Source of the DNA: GCA-1730015 sp964583825
Lineage (GTDB): Bacteria > Pseudomonadota > Gammaproteobacteria > Granulosicoccales > Granulosicoccaceae
Reading direction: 5' to 3'
DNA: 52,081 nt
NCBI GenBank assembly: GCA_964583825.1
Contig: CAZOXM010000028.1
Coordinates: forward strand, 1-52,081
The position numbers were made by a program, and so were the translations under genes. Below the pieces are notes generated by a model. The model had not been told where the DNA came from. It did not search any database and was given only the letters and a program-made list of their open reading frames with translations. Shown here in pieces: positions 37,098 to 45,492 of this stretch. The stretch's first letter is position 1; each line of letters begins with the position of its first letter.

Positions 37098-37988
37098 CTA
37101 TCCGGCGAGTGTAATTGCCTCTGCGATCGCATCCGGTTTTTGCGCAGGTGCCATGATATGAACGCCGGCCAGCCCGGGGATTTCACGATACTGCTGAATC
37201 AGCTCGGCACAAATTGCACGACCTTCGGCCCGGGCGTCGGCGGCCTGCTCGAGCCGCTGAATCGTTGCCTCTGGAATGGAGACACCATACAGATTTTCAT
37301 TCATCCAGCGCGCCGACTTCGCCGACAGGATCGGACCGATACCGAGCAGCACACCAACTTGTTCGGTAATGCCTTCTTCCCGCAGTCGCCCGATAAAGCG
37401 GCGTGCCACCTCCGGCTCAAAACAGAATTGAGTCTGGGTAAATTGCGCGCCACAATCGATTTTTGACTGCAACGCCTCCGGCTTCCAGTCCGCCGGCGGG
37501 TCGAGCGGCATATCCGCAGCACCAATGAAAAACGGGGGGGCTGCCTGCAGCGATTTGCCGGACGGCAGCACCGCCTCGTCACGCAACTGCCGTGCGAGCT
37601 GCATGACTTGTCTCGAATCAAGATCGAACACCGGCTTGGCTTCCGGTTGATCACCTTTGGCCGGATCATCTCCCATTAATATAAGCAAATTGAGGCAACC
37701 CTGTGCCGCTGCACCCAACAGGTCAGCCGTCAGTGCAATGCGGTTGCGGTCGCGGCAAGTGACCTGCAGCACCGGCTCATAGCCCGCGGCTGACAGCAGT
37801 GCGGCCGCTGCGAAGCTACTCATGGTTGTCGTGGCACCTGCACCATCGGTGACGTTGATCGCATCCACCAGCCCTTTAAGGTGACCGGCCTCGGCCAGCA
37901 GCGACTCGGCAGAGGCCGACGCCGGCGGCACAATTTCAGCGGTAATGGCAAATTCGCCACTGGATATTTTATTCGACAGTACCGTCAT
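37098..37988 (-). CDS. metF: Methylenetetrahydrofolate reductase family protein
   Basis: A 296-residue flavin TIM-barrel enzyme that reduces 5,10-methylene-THF to 5-methyl-THF for methionine synthesis. Signatures: FAITAEIVPPASASAE at the N-terminus, the Asp-containing LLILMGDDPAKGDQ, PFFIGAADMPLDPP, CGAQFTQTQFCFEP and VGVLLGIGPILSAKSARW. I prefer the ATG at 37988 over 38021 because it starts right before the conserved part. It is somewhat divergent from E. coli MetF. It is divergent from the acyl-CoA dehydrogenase gene. No regulatory RNA is apparent in the gap. Confidence 0.88.
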   Translation of the reverse strand: MTVLSNKISSGEFAITAEIVPPASASAESLLAEAGHLKGLVDAINVTDGAGATTTMSSFAAAALLSAAGYEPVLQVTCRDRNRIALTADLLGAAAQGCLNLLILMGDDPAKGDQPEAKPVFDLDSRQVMQLARQLRDEAVLPSGKSLQAAPPFFIGAADMPLDPPADWKPEALQSKIDCGAQFTQTQFCFEPEVARRFIGRLREEGITEQVGVLLGIGPILSAKSARWMNENLYGVSIPEATIQRLEQAADARAEGRAICAELIQQYREIPGLAGVHIMAPAQKPDAIAEAITLAG

Positions 37989-38114
37989 CACTTGTCCATC
38001 CACAGAATTTATACCGAGCATACAACTTCCCCGGGTTTTGATATTGTGACACGGCGACGATCAGGTAACAGCCAGCCACAACCTGAATTATTGATACGCG
38101 AGCACGCATGACAC

Positions 38115-39269
38115 ATGAGTATACGTAAACGAACCGTCTACAACGAAGCGCATGAACTGCTGCGCGACGAAATGCAAAAGTTTCTCGAAGCGCAGGTGGT
38201 GCCACACCTCGATGACTGGGAATCCCAGGGGTTTGCCAGCCGGGAAATATGGCATGAACTCGGCGCGCTGGGTGCGATGTCATGCATGATTGATGAACAG
38301 TACGGCGGCCCCGGCGGCGACATGCGCGCCGCCGCCGTCATCTACGAAGAAATCGGACGCTGTGGTGTGGCCGGCCTTGGCGGGATCGGGGTGCACGACA
38401 TTGTCGCCTATTACCTGCAGCACAATGGCAACGACGCGTTGCGCAAAAAGTGGCTGCCACGCGCGGTCAGTGGTGAAGCGCTGTTCGCTGTGGCGATGAC
38501 CGAGCCCGCTGCCGGCTCTGATCTGCGCGGCATCAGGACAAGCGCTCGCAGTGAGGGAGATGACTACATCATCAACGGCTCCAAAATTTTTATCACCAAC
38601 GGCATGATGGCGGATGCTGTTGCGGTCGTCTGTCGTACCGACCCCGACGCCGAACGCGGAGGTCTCAGTCTAATACTTGTCGAAACAACCCGTGACGGCT
38701 TCACACACGGCGAGAATCTTAAAAAGCTCGGGCAAAAATCTCAGGATACCGCGGAGCTCTTTTTCGATAATGTCAGGGTGCCGACGAGCAATATCATCGG
38801 GGATGAACACCGGGGACTCAACCTGTTGATGGCTGAGCTGCCGTTCGAACGCCTGCTGATCGGCATTATCGCATTGGGCGGTGCGAAAGGCGCCTATGCA
38901 GAAACAATCGCCTATGTCACTGAACGCAAGGCATTCGGTCAGTCGGTCGCGAGCTTTCAGAACACGCGTTATAAACTGGCAGAATTACGCACCGAGATAG
39001 AAGTGGGCGAAGCATTCGTCGATCGATGTGTCGACGCGTATACCCGTGGACATCTCTCCACCGAACAGGCTTCCATGTGTAAACTCTGGTTGACTGAAAT
39101 GCAGGACCGGGTGGCCGATGCCTGCGTGCAACTCCACGGCGGCTACGGCTATATGTGGGAGTATCCGGTAACACGTCGCTACGCTGACTCACGGGTGCAG
39201 CGAATCTATGGCGGCACCTCGGAAATCATGAAAGAGTTGATCAGTCGTTCGACGACTCTCGACAGCTGA
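38115..39269 (+). CDS. Acyl-CoA dehydrogenase (long-chain/LCAD-like)
   Basis: A 384-residue FAD enzyme for the first step of beta-oxidation or branched-chain acyl-CoA oxidation. FAD and substrate motifs are FAVAMTEPAAGSDLRGI and KIFITNGMMADAVAVV. The residue that in MCAD is the catalytic Glu is Gly here (YGGTSEIMKE), while E245 in ELPFERLLIG matches the alternative catalytic Glu of LCAD and isovaleryl-CoA dehydrogenase. The tail is also LCAD-like (LHGGYGYMWEYPVTRRYADS). The gene is followed 12 bp later by argE, so the two are probably cotranscribed although metabolically unrelated. Confidence 0.92.
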   Translation: MSIRKRTVYNEAHELLRDEMQKFLEAQVVPHLDDWESQGFASREIWHELGALGAMSCMIDEQYGGPGGDMRAAAVIYEEIGRCGVAGLGGIGVHDIVAYYLQHNGNDALRKKWLPRAVSGEALFAVAMTEPAAGSDLRGIRTSARSEGDDYIINGSKIFITNGMMADAVAVVCRTDPDAERGGLSLILVETTRDGFTHGENLKKLGQKSQDTAELFFDNVRVPTSNIIGDEHRGLNLLMAELPFERLLIGIIALGGAKGAYAETIAYVTERKAFGQSVASFQNTRYKLAELRTEIEVGEAFVDRCVDAYTRGHLSTEQASMCKLWLTEMQDRVADACVQLHGGYGYMWEYPVTRRYADSRVQRIYGGTSEIMKELISRSTTLDS

Positions 39270-39281
39270 TATGGCAATGCA

Positions 39282-40493
39282 ATGAAAAAGAACGACGCGT
39301 TACAAACCGCAGTTTCCGTACTGAGTGAAATCACGGCCTTCGATACCACCTCCCGTGAGTCCAACCTCAAGCTGATCGCACACATTCAGTCTTATCTGGA
39401 GAACTTCGGTATTGAATCGCGGCTCACGCACAATGAATCGAAAAGCAAAGCGAACCTGTGGGCAACCATCGGCCCGCAGATCGCAGGTGGCGTGGTGTTG
39501 TCCGGCCACCTTGATGTTGTTCCGGTCGACGGACAGAGCTGGTCAAAGCCGCCCTTCACCATGTGGCAGCAGGCAGACAGATTGTTTGGTCGCGGCGTGG
39601 TGGATATGAAAGGATTCATCGCCATCGCACTGGCGCTGGTCCCACAGATGCTGAAGCAAAACCTCAAAACACCAATACACTTTGCATTTTCATACGATGA
39701 AGAAGTCGGTTGTGTCGGTGTGCGCGGGCTCATCTCAGACGTCAAAGACAACTTGCCGCTACCGCGCGCAGTGATCGTCGGCGAACCGACTTCAATGAAA
39801 ATCATAGGCGGACACAAAGGCTCTCGTTCGCTGCAAACCGTACTGCGAGGGGTGCCCGGGCACTCAAGTGACCCGAGACTCGGCAGTAACTCCATAATGG
39901 CTGCAGCCAGACTGGTGAGTTACCTCGAATCCCTGCAACGCGAACTGGCAGACAATGCCAACACCGACAGTCCATTCGATCCTCCCTACACCACTATCGA
40001 TCTCGGGCAGATAACCGGCGGCACCGCCAACAATATCATTCCGGAATTCACCACCGTAGACTGGGGTATGCGAATTGTGCCGGGCGACGATGGCGAGGCA
40101 ATAGAAAACCGTGTTCGGGATTTCCTCAAAGACGAGATCGATCCGCTACTGCAAAACGTCGAAGCCCTGGATAACCCCGCAGATCAGGCCGGCACCGAAA
40201 CTACGTTGTATAACGTGGTGCCGCCGTTAACACCGGATACCAATTCGGATGCAGAACAATTGATCCGTCACCTGACCGGACTGAATAACTCAGGGGTGGT
40301 GTCATTCGGTACCGAGGCCGGACTTTTTCAACAAGCGGGTATGTCGACAGTCGTCTTCGGCCCGGGCAGCATTGAGCAGGCGCACCAACCGGATGAGTAC
40401 ATTGAACTCGATCAGATCAAAGCCTGTATAGACTTTGTCTATGAGCTCATTGACTGGGCTGCATCAGACAATGCAAATGACCTGTTCAACTAA
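39282..40493 (+). CDS. argE: Acetylornithine deacetylase (M20 family)
   Basis: A 403-residue zinc amidohydrolase that releases ornithine from N-acetylornithine in arginine synthesis. Metal and catalytic motifs are complete: H76 and D78 in SGHLDVVPVDGQSW, D in GRGVVDMKGFIA, Glu-Glu in YDEEVGCVGVRG, and the C-terminal FGTEAGLFQQAG and VFGPGSIEQAHQPDEYIEL. The family-typical TTIDLGQITGGTANNIIPE forms the dimerisation domain. Closely related M20 peptidases exist, but the C-terminal motif favours ArgE. A hairpin follows the stop. Confidence 0.9.
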   Translation: MKKNDALQTAVSVLSEITAFDTTSRESNLKLIAHIQSYLENFGIESRLTHNESKSKANLWATIGPQIAGGVVLSGHLDVVPVDGQSWSKPPFTMWQQADRLFGRGVVDMKGFIAIALALVPQMLKQNLKTPIHFAFSYDEEVGCVGVRGLISDVKDNLPLPRAVIVGEPTSMKIIGGHKGSRSLQTVLRGVPGHSSDPRLGSNSIMAAARLVSYLESLQRELADNANTDSPFDPPYTTIDLGQITGGTANNIIPEFTTVDWGMRIVPGDDGEAIENRVRDFLKDEIDPLLQNVEALDNPADQAGTETTLYNVVPPLTPDTNSDAEQLIRHLTGLNNSGVVSFGTEAGLFQQAGMSTVVFGPGSIEQAHQPDEYIELDQIKACIDFVYELIDWAASDNANDLFN

Positions 40494-40520
40494 CGGGCCG
40501 TTGCTGCAACAGCAAGCCCG
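40494..40520. terminator. Hairpin between convergent argE and GIDE genes
   Basis: CGGGC-(CG)-TTGCTG-CAA-CAGCAA-GCCCG forms an 11-bp stem with a 2-base bulge immediately after the argE stop codon. There is no T-run on either side, so it would be an imperfect intrinsic terminator or an mRNA-end protector. Confidence 0.4.
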
Positions 40521-40542
40521 GATACTCATAGCGAGCTATTAT

Positions 40543-41472
40543 TCAAAGCAAGCTAAGGCACAACCAGGCAAAGCACACAATCGCAACCGCGATATTCAAC
40601 ACGCTCAGTAATCTAAATGCGGTACCGAGTACCGCCGGGTCGCGATCGGCGATAATAAACGGCATCCCGTTCGACGGACGCGCAATCACGGGATCCGGCT
40701 CCACCCCCGCCGTGCGTTCCTCGTGCAATCGTCTGCTGACAATCTCGGCGCGCAGCCGCACTGATTCCCACTCAGGTGCATCAACGGATCCGTCGCCGTT
40801 CTGATCAAACTCATCAACCAGCCAGCGATTGTCCTTCTTCCAGCACGCGAGCAAACGGCTTACCGCCACGCCTTTTCTATCTTGAAAAGATTCCTCCCGT
40901 GCGGGCCGCAACTCACCGAGCACATACACACTGGCACCGGGCCGAATGTACTTCGAAGAAATTCGTTTACCATCCGCGATCCAGGTGCGCCGACTGCTCG
41001 ATATAATTTTTGCACCTCGCGGATCAACCACACAGCCGCCGGTGTCATCACTCAACAAAAACGGCAGCGTGCTCGCACCAGTCGCGTAGGGCTGTGGTCC
41101 TGTGCTCCAAATGGAATACCGATGCCACACACAGGGAGGCCCCGTCATGAAACCCTGCGTCTGTCGATTGCCAGACAGATCACAGGTACCGTGAAGCTCG
41201 ACAAATCCGTGCGAAGCGCTTTTGATTCTCGACTTGGGAGTATCATTTATAAAATGGTAAAAAGCATTGCTGCGGAGTGCGCACCAGACCATCAGTGCAC
41301 ACGCCGATATGATCCCAAGTGACGCGATCAACCCTTCGCTGTTTGTCAGATACACAAACAGCAACAACGCCAGTGCTATCACGTCTACCCAGAATGGAGA
41401 AACATTGTTCAGCGGCGACCCTAAAGAATCGTTGCGAACCTGCTCCTGAGCAAGTAGCGCCAGCGGGTTCAT
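40543..41472 (-). CDS. GIDE-domain membrane protein with an EF-hand
   Basis: A 309-residue protein with membrane helices near residues 27-42 and 50-66 and a C-terminal one near 285-309. Between them lies a region like the bacterial GIDE domain (SASHGFVELHGTCDLSG, about 85-215), related to the intermembrane part of the E3 ligase MUL1/GIDE. Unusually, a canonical EF-hand calcium loop is embedded at residues 223-234: D223, N225, D227, S229, D231 and E234 all fit. It lies 5 bp downstream of lemA, a pairing known from LemA-GIDE gene sets. No RING finger is present, so ubiquitin ligase activity is not expected. A role in envelope homeostasis is inferred only. Confidence 0.75.
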   Translation of the reverse strand: MNPLALLAQEQVRNDSLGSPLNNVSPFWVDVIALALLLFVYLTNSEGLIASLGIISACALMVWCALRSNAFYHFINDTPKSRIKSASHGFVELHGTCDLSGNRQTQGFMTGPPCVWHRYSIWSTGPQPYATGASTLPFLLSDDTGGCVVDPRGAKIISSSRRTWIADGKRISSKYIRPGASVYVLGELRPAREESFQDRKGVAVSRLLACWKKDNRWLVDEFDQNGDGSVDAPEWESVRLRAEIVSRRLHEERTAGVEPDPVIARPSNGMPFIIADRDPAVLGTAFRLLSVLNIAVAIVCFAWLCLSLL

Positions 41473-41477
41473 ACTAT

Positions 41478-42050
41478 TTAGGCAAACAGTTGTTCAAGGT
41501 CGATGTCTTCCAACTGCCCTTCCCCCACCTCGAACAGATCGGCCTGCTTAAATGAAAACCACGATGCCACGAGGTTAGTCGGGAATGCGTCGACAGCAAT
41601 ATTATTAATATTCACTGAACTATTGTAGAACTCCCGGCGGTCCGCTATCGAGTTCTCAAGTGCTGTGACGCGCGATTGCAAACGCATAAACGATTCGTTC
41701 GCTTTCAATTCGGGGTAGCTTTCCGTCAGCGCGAACAATTTGCCCAGTGCGTTATGCATGAAATTTTCCGCCACACCGAGCCCTGCCATGTCGCCGGTTT
41801 CCATCGCATTTGATACCTGCGAGCGAGCCAGAATGACTTTTTCCAGCGTCTCCTGCTCAAACTTCATGTACTCGCGGCAGGTCGTGACCAACTTGGGCAG
41901 TTCGTCATGCCGTTGCTTTAGCAGCACGTCTGTATTGCTCCACGCCGCTTTCACATTGTGCTTCAGGCGCACCAGGCGGTTGTAGCAAACGATTATATAA
42001 AACACCAGTGCCGCCACCATCACACACATCACAACGCTGAATACGCTCAC
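41478..42050 (-). CDS. lemA: LemA family protein
   Basis: A 190-residue protein with one N-terminal membrane helix (about residues 3-23) and a long helical domain that matches LemA: YNRLVRLKHNVKAAWSNTDVLLKQRHDELPKLV, then YPELKANESFMRLQSRV and EFYNSSVNINNIAVDAFPTNLVA. LemA proteins face out of the cell or into the periplasm and are of unclear biochemical function. The start is GTG at 42050. The stop is 5 bp from the GIDE-domain gene, so they form a two-gene operon. Confidence 0.94.
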   Translation of the reverse strand: MSVFSVVMCVMVAALVFYIIVCYNRLVRLKHNVKAAWSNTDVLLKQRHDELPKLVTTCREYMKFEQETLEKVILARSQVSNAMETGDMAGLGVAENFMHNALGKLFALTESYPELKANESFMRLQSRVTALENSIADRREFYNSSVNINNIAVDAFPTNLVASWFSFKQADLFEVGEGQLEDIDLEQLFA

Positions 42051-42282
42051 TGCAATCTCCCCGCCTTGTTATTATTATTGACCGGCACTTTCGCAGAGTA
42101 ACCTGATCTGCGACGTGACGTGTCGGTGGACGGCGGGGGTAACGACTGCCCGGTCACTTACTTTAATTCTGACATCGGTTCTGCTGACCAATCGTGTTGT
42201 CGCAACCACTTTGACCGGCCGGGCTTGCCATGACGTAGTGCACGGTGCAGAGTAACGCCAACTCAAATTGACCGAAAACCGA

Positions 42283-43542
42283 ATGTCGGAACAAGCAGTC
42301 TCGCAACCGGTGGTAGTCATTGGCGCCGGAATTGTCGGTGTGTCCACCGCCATCTGGCTGCAACGCGCCGGTATTGAATCAATTCTGCTTGACCGCGGCG
42401 GGCCGGCTGCCGGCACCAGCTTTGGTAATGCCGGTGTGCTGGCCAGTGCCTCTGTGGTACCGGTCACCGTACCGGGGCTGCTTTTTAAGGCACCCGGTAT
42501 GGCGTTAGACAGGCAACAGCCGCTTTTTATCAATTGGTCTTATTTACCGCGCATGCTGCCGTGGCTGACGCGGTATTTATCGAACTGCCGCGAGGATAGA
42601 GTGCGCCGGATCGCGCAGGCGCTTGGACCGATTCTCGCGGACAGCCTGGCGGACCATCAGGCACTTGCCGCCGGCACGGGCGCTGAAAAATACATCAGCC
42701 CCGCCGAGTTTCTGTACCTCTATCGCAATCGGGCGCACTTTGAAGCCGACCGCTTTGGCTGGCAGCTGCGCGACGCAAACGGCTTTACCTGGTCAGAGTA
42801 CGAGGGGGCACAGCTACGCCGCTTCGACCCGGTTTTTTCCAGCACTCAGAACTTCGCTGCCAGCGTCCACCGGCACGGGCGCATCAGCGATCCGGGACAA
42901 TATGTAAAAACCCTGGCTGCGCACTATGAAGCGACCGGCGGGCGCATCCTCACCGCCCATGCAGACGACTTTGTCATAGAACACAACCGCATCACCGGCG
43001 TACGCATCGGTGGCGACACGATCCACTGCAGTGCTGCCGTGGTCGCCACGGGTGCCTGGTCAAAAGCGCTGATGCAGAAGCTCAATTGTTCGGTGCCTCT
43101 GGAGGCTGAGCGCGGCTACCATATCGAGCTTTACGAACCGTCCGCCGCGCCGAAATACCCAACCATGATCGCAGAGGGAAAGTTCGTGATGACCCCGATG
43201 GATGGACGTTTGCGAATTGCCGGTGTGGTGGAGTTCGGCGGTCTGGTTGCCGGCGCCAGCCGGGCGCCGATCGACTTTCTGAAAAGCTACATACACCGGG
43301 TGTTGCCGGATCTCAGCTGGACGGAGACCAGAGAATGGCTGGGCCACAGACCGGCACCCACAGACTCAGTGCCTGTCATTGGTGCAGTACCGGGAATTCA
43401 GGGTGCCTTTGTGGGATTCGGTCATCAGCACGTAGGCCTGACCGGAGGGGCGCTTACCGGCAGACTGCTGGCCGGGCTAATCGCCGGCCGGCCGGATGAA
43501 ATAGAGATGTCGCCCTATCGAGTTGACCGGTTCCACGCCTGA
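42283..43542 (+). CDS. D-amino acid dehydrogenase-like FAD oxidoreductase (DadA family)
   Basis: A 419-residue DAO-family flavoprotein. The FAD-binding Rossmann motif is VVVIGAGIVGVSTAIWLQRAG at the N-terminus, followed by FGNAGVLA (DadA-typical). The C-terminal part has VIGAVPGIQGAFVGFGHQHVGLTGG. DadA oxidises D-amino acids and passes electrons to the membrane quinone pool; glycine or sarcosine oxidases share the fold, so the substrate is not fixed. The start is at ATG 42283; TTG 42268 is possible. It converges with rplU. Confidence 0.88.
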   Translation: MSEQAVSQPVVVIGAGIVGVSTAIWLQRAGIESILLDRGGPAAGTSFGNAGVLASASVVPVTVPGLLFKAPGMALDRQQPLFINWSYLPRMLPWLTRYLSNCREDRVRRIAQALGPILADSLADHQALAAGTGAEKYISPAEFLYLYRNRAHFEADRFGWQLRDANGFTWSEYEGAQLRRFDPVFSSTQNFAASVHRHGRISDPGQYVKTLAAHYEATGGRILTAHADDFVIEHNRITGVRIGGDTIHCSAAVVATGAWSKALMQKLNCSVPLEAERGYHIELYEPSAAPKYPTMIAEGKFVMTPMDGRLRIAGVVEFGGLVAGASRAPIDFLKSYIHRVLPDLSWTETREWLGHRPAPTDSVPVIGAVPGIQGAFVGFGHQHVGLTGGALTGRLLAGLIAGRPDEIEMSPYRVDRFHA

Positions 43543-43566
43543 GCGCTTTCGGACTCGCGGCACCGG

Positions 43567-43878
43567 CTACTGGTTGATGCCGGTGATTTCGATTTGCGTG
43601 TAGTTCTGGCGATGACCCATCTGCCGGCGATAATGCTTGCGCCGACGGAATTTAATGACATCGATCTTCTTGTGACGACCGTGTTCCAGCACTTTTGCCG
43701 CTACAGAAGCGCCAGAGATGACCGGTGTGCCGACACTGATTGTTTCGCCGTCGCCGACCATCAGCACTTCGTCGAGACTGATGGTGTCGCCCTCATTGGC
43801 ATCCAGCGCTTCAACGCGCAGCTTGTCGCCCGCGGCGACTCGGTATTGCTTGCCGCCGGTTTTGATGACCGCGTACAT
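43567..43878 (-). CDS. rplU: 50S ribosomal protein L21
   Basis: A 103-residue protein with the L21 fold: MYAVIKTGGKQYRVAAGDKL, the typical RVEALDANEGDTISLDEVLMV and the RNA-binding C-terminus KFRRRKHYRRQMGHRQNYT. Start at 43878; a 19-residue longer frame is not L21 sequence. In nearly all bacteria rplU is followed by rpmA (L27) and often obgE. Here the next genes are a convergent dadA-like gene and, upstream, a small membrane protein gene, so L21 is separated from L27. Confidence 0.97.
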   Translation of the reverse strand: MYAVIKTGGKQYRVAAGDKLRVEALDANEGDTISLDEVLMVGDGETISVGTPVISGASVAAKVLEHGRHKKIDVIKFRRRKHYRRQMGHRQNYTQIEITGINQ

Positions 43879-44004
43879 GGGATTCTCCGGATAGAACATC
43901 AGACCGGAACGACCTGATGGATAGAAAACCTTCAATTGTAGGCAGTACTGCTATCCGGGTCAAACCGGAAAACTACTTTTGCCGACTGAAGGGCCCCGGG
44001 CAGA

Positions 44005-44373
44005 TTACTCGCTGACGTTTTTGCTGCTGCTATTCGACAACTTGCCTTTGATGGTGTCGGCAATTGAGGCCACAAACGGCAGTTTGCCCACATCGTCGGC
44101 GTAGATCACGCCACCGACAACACCAATAATCAACGCGGTGGAAAAGCCAATGAGCCACAGCAGCAGCAGTACCAGCAGCACGACAATCGCAATGTTGATC
44201 ATCGGCCCGTAGCCAGTCGATTTGGTTAGATTGGATATCAAAGTACCGACAGCATCTGTACCTTTGCGCACCATTTGACGCCCGGTGTCCTGCATCGGTT
44301 GCAGGCCGCTGAAAAAACCGGTCGCCAGATAGCCCAGAAACGCACCGAGCGCCAATCCGATCAATGTAAACAT
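44005..44373 (-). CDS. Small membrane protein, function unknown
   Basis: A 122-residue protein with two hydrophobic segments: an N-terminal one (about residues 4-20, LIGLALGAFLGYLATGF) and a longer one (about 58-90, MINIAIVVLLVLLLLWLIGFSTALIIGVVGGVIYA), followed by a charged, Ser-rich tail. No cleavage site is evident. It lies 126 bp upstream of rplU on the same strand, though a gene-order link with ribosome function is not known to me. Confidence 0.7.
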   Translation of the reverse strand: MFTLIGLALGAFLGYLATGFFSGLQPMQDTGRQMVRKGTDAVGTLISNLTKSTGYGPMINIAIVVLLVLLLLWLIGFSTALIIGVVGGVIYADDVGKLPFVASIADTIKGKLSNSSSKNVSE

Positions 44374-44482
44374 CTTTATTCTCCTAACGAGGTAACTTTG
44401 AATTCAATCACAGTGATGTATGGTCAACCGCAGCTTAAAACAAGCGCGTAACGCTACGGTGAAACCTGTTTTTTCAAGGCAT

Positions 44483-45301
44483 TCAGGCCAGCGGCAGCGA
44501 CAAATCCGCCTGCCCCCACTCCGACCAGGATCCGTCGTAGACCTGAGACGCTATGCCGATCCGGTGCAGCGCAAAGGTGACGATGCACGCCGTCACCCCG
44601 GAACCACAACTGGTGATGATGCGTTCATTACCGCTCAATCCGGTCGTGCGGAATATCTCCCGCAAATCATCCACCGGCTTAAACCGGCCCTGTTCGTCCA
44701 GCAGCAATGTGTAGGGCACGTTCAGCGCGCCCGGCATATGCCCACTGCGCAGCCCTGCTACCGGCTCAGCTTCAACGCCATTAAATCGCCCCGCTGATCG
44801 GGCATCCAGAATTAACGCGTCGGTGGCATCCAGCGCATCCAGTACCACAGCGCGATCGACCGTGCGTGGCTGCGGCTCGAACGGCTCGTAAACGACCGGC
44901 GCTACCGGTGCGGCAGCGCCCGTCTGTATCTCACCACGCCAGGCAGGCAAGCCACCATCGAGCAAAGCCACCTGCGGATGACCAATGGTTTGCAGCGCCA
45001 GCCACACCCGTGCGGCCGAGAACATGCCGAGCTGATCGTATACCACCACCGGCGTATCCCGGGTAATACCGCGCTCGGCGGCAGCCTCGGCGATAACCTG
45101 TGGCGCCGGCATCATATGCTTCAGAGGCGAAGTTCGGTCGGCAATTTCATCAATATTCCAACGCTGCGCACCGGGGATATGCCCCTCTGCGAAGACTGCA
45201 TCGGCATCTTTGCCCATCACCGCCAGATAATAGGAACCATCCAGCACGACCACTTCGGCGAGGTTTTGTTGTAACCAGTCTGCAGTGACCAGTGATTCCA
45301 T
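44483..45301 (-). CDS. sseA: 3-mercaptopyruvate / thiosulfate sulfurtransferase
   Basis: A 272-residue protein with two rhodanese domains. The catalytic cysteine C232 is in the active-site loop TSCGSGVTAC, the CGSGVTA form typical of mercaptopyruvate sulfurtransferases. The first, inactive domain has GHIPGAQRWNIDEIADRTSPLKHMMP; the interdomain part has RFNGVEAEPVAGLRSGHMPGALNVPY. It moves sulfur from 3-mercaptopyruvate to thiols or cyanide in the cytoplasm. Start at 45301. Confidence 0.92.
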   Translation of the reverse strand: MESLVTADWLQQNLAEVVVLDGSYYLAVMGKDADAVFAEGHIPGAQRWNIDEIADRTSPLKHMMPAPQVIAEAAAERGITRDTPVVVYDQLGMFSAARVWLALQTIGHPQVALLDGGLPAWRGEIQTGAAAPVAPVVYEPFEPQPRTVDRAVVLDALDATDALILDARSAGRFNGVEAEPVAGLRSGHMPGALNVPYTLLLDEQGRFKPVDDLREIFRTTGLSGNERIITSCGSGVTACIVTFALHRIGIASQVYDGSWSEWGQADLSLPLA

Positions 45302-45492
45302 TGCAACTGCCCTCATTGCGATTGGCGCTAAAAGCAAAACAACTCATCGGTAGAACACCACCCGAACACCTGATACAGGTATCATCCAGACTAATTCAAA
45401 ACACGGCGTACCGCCATGTCTCTGGCATTTTTTCTCACCTCCATGGTGGTTGTTTTACTAACATGCTGTTAAACGCACTGTAGCTGTCTGCC

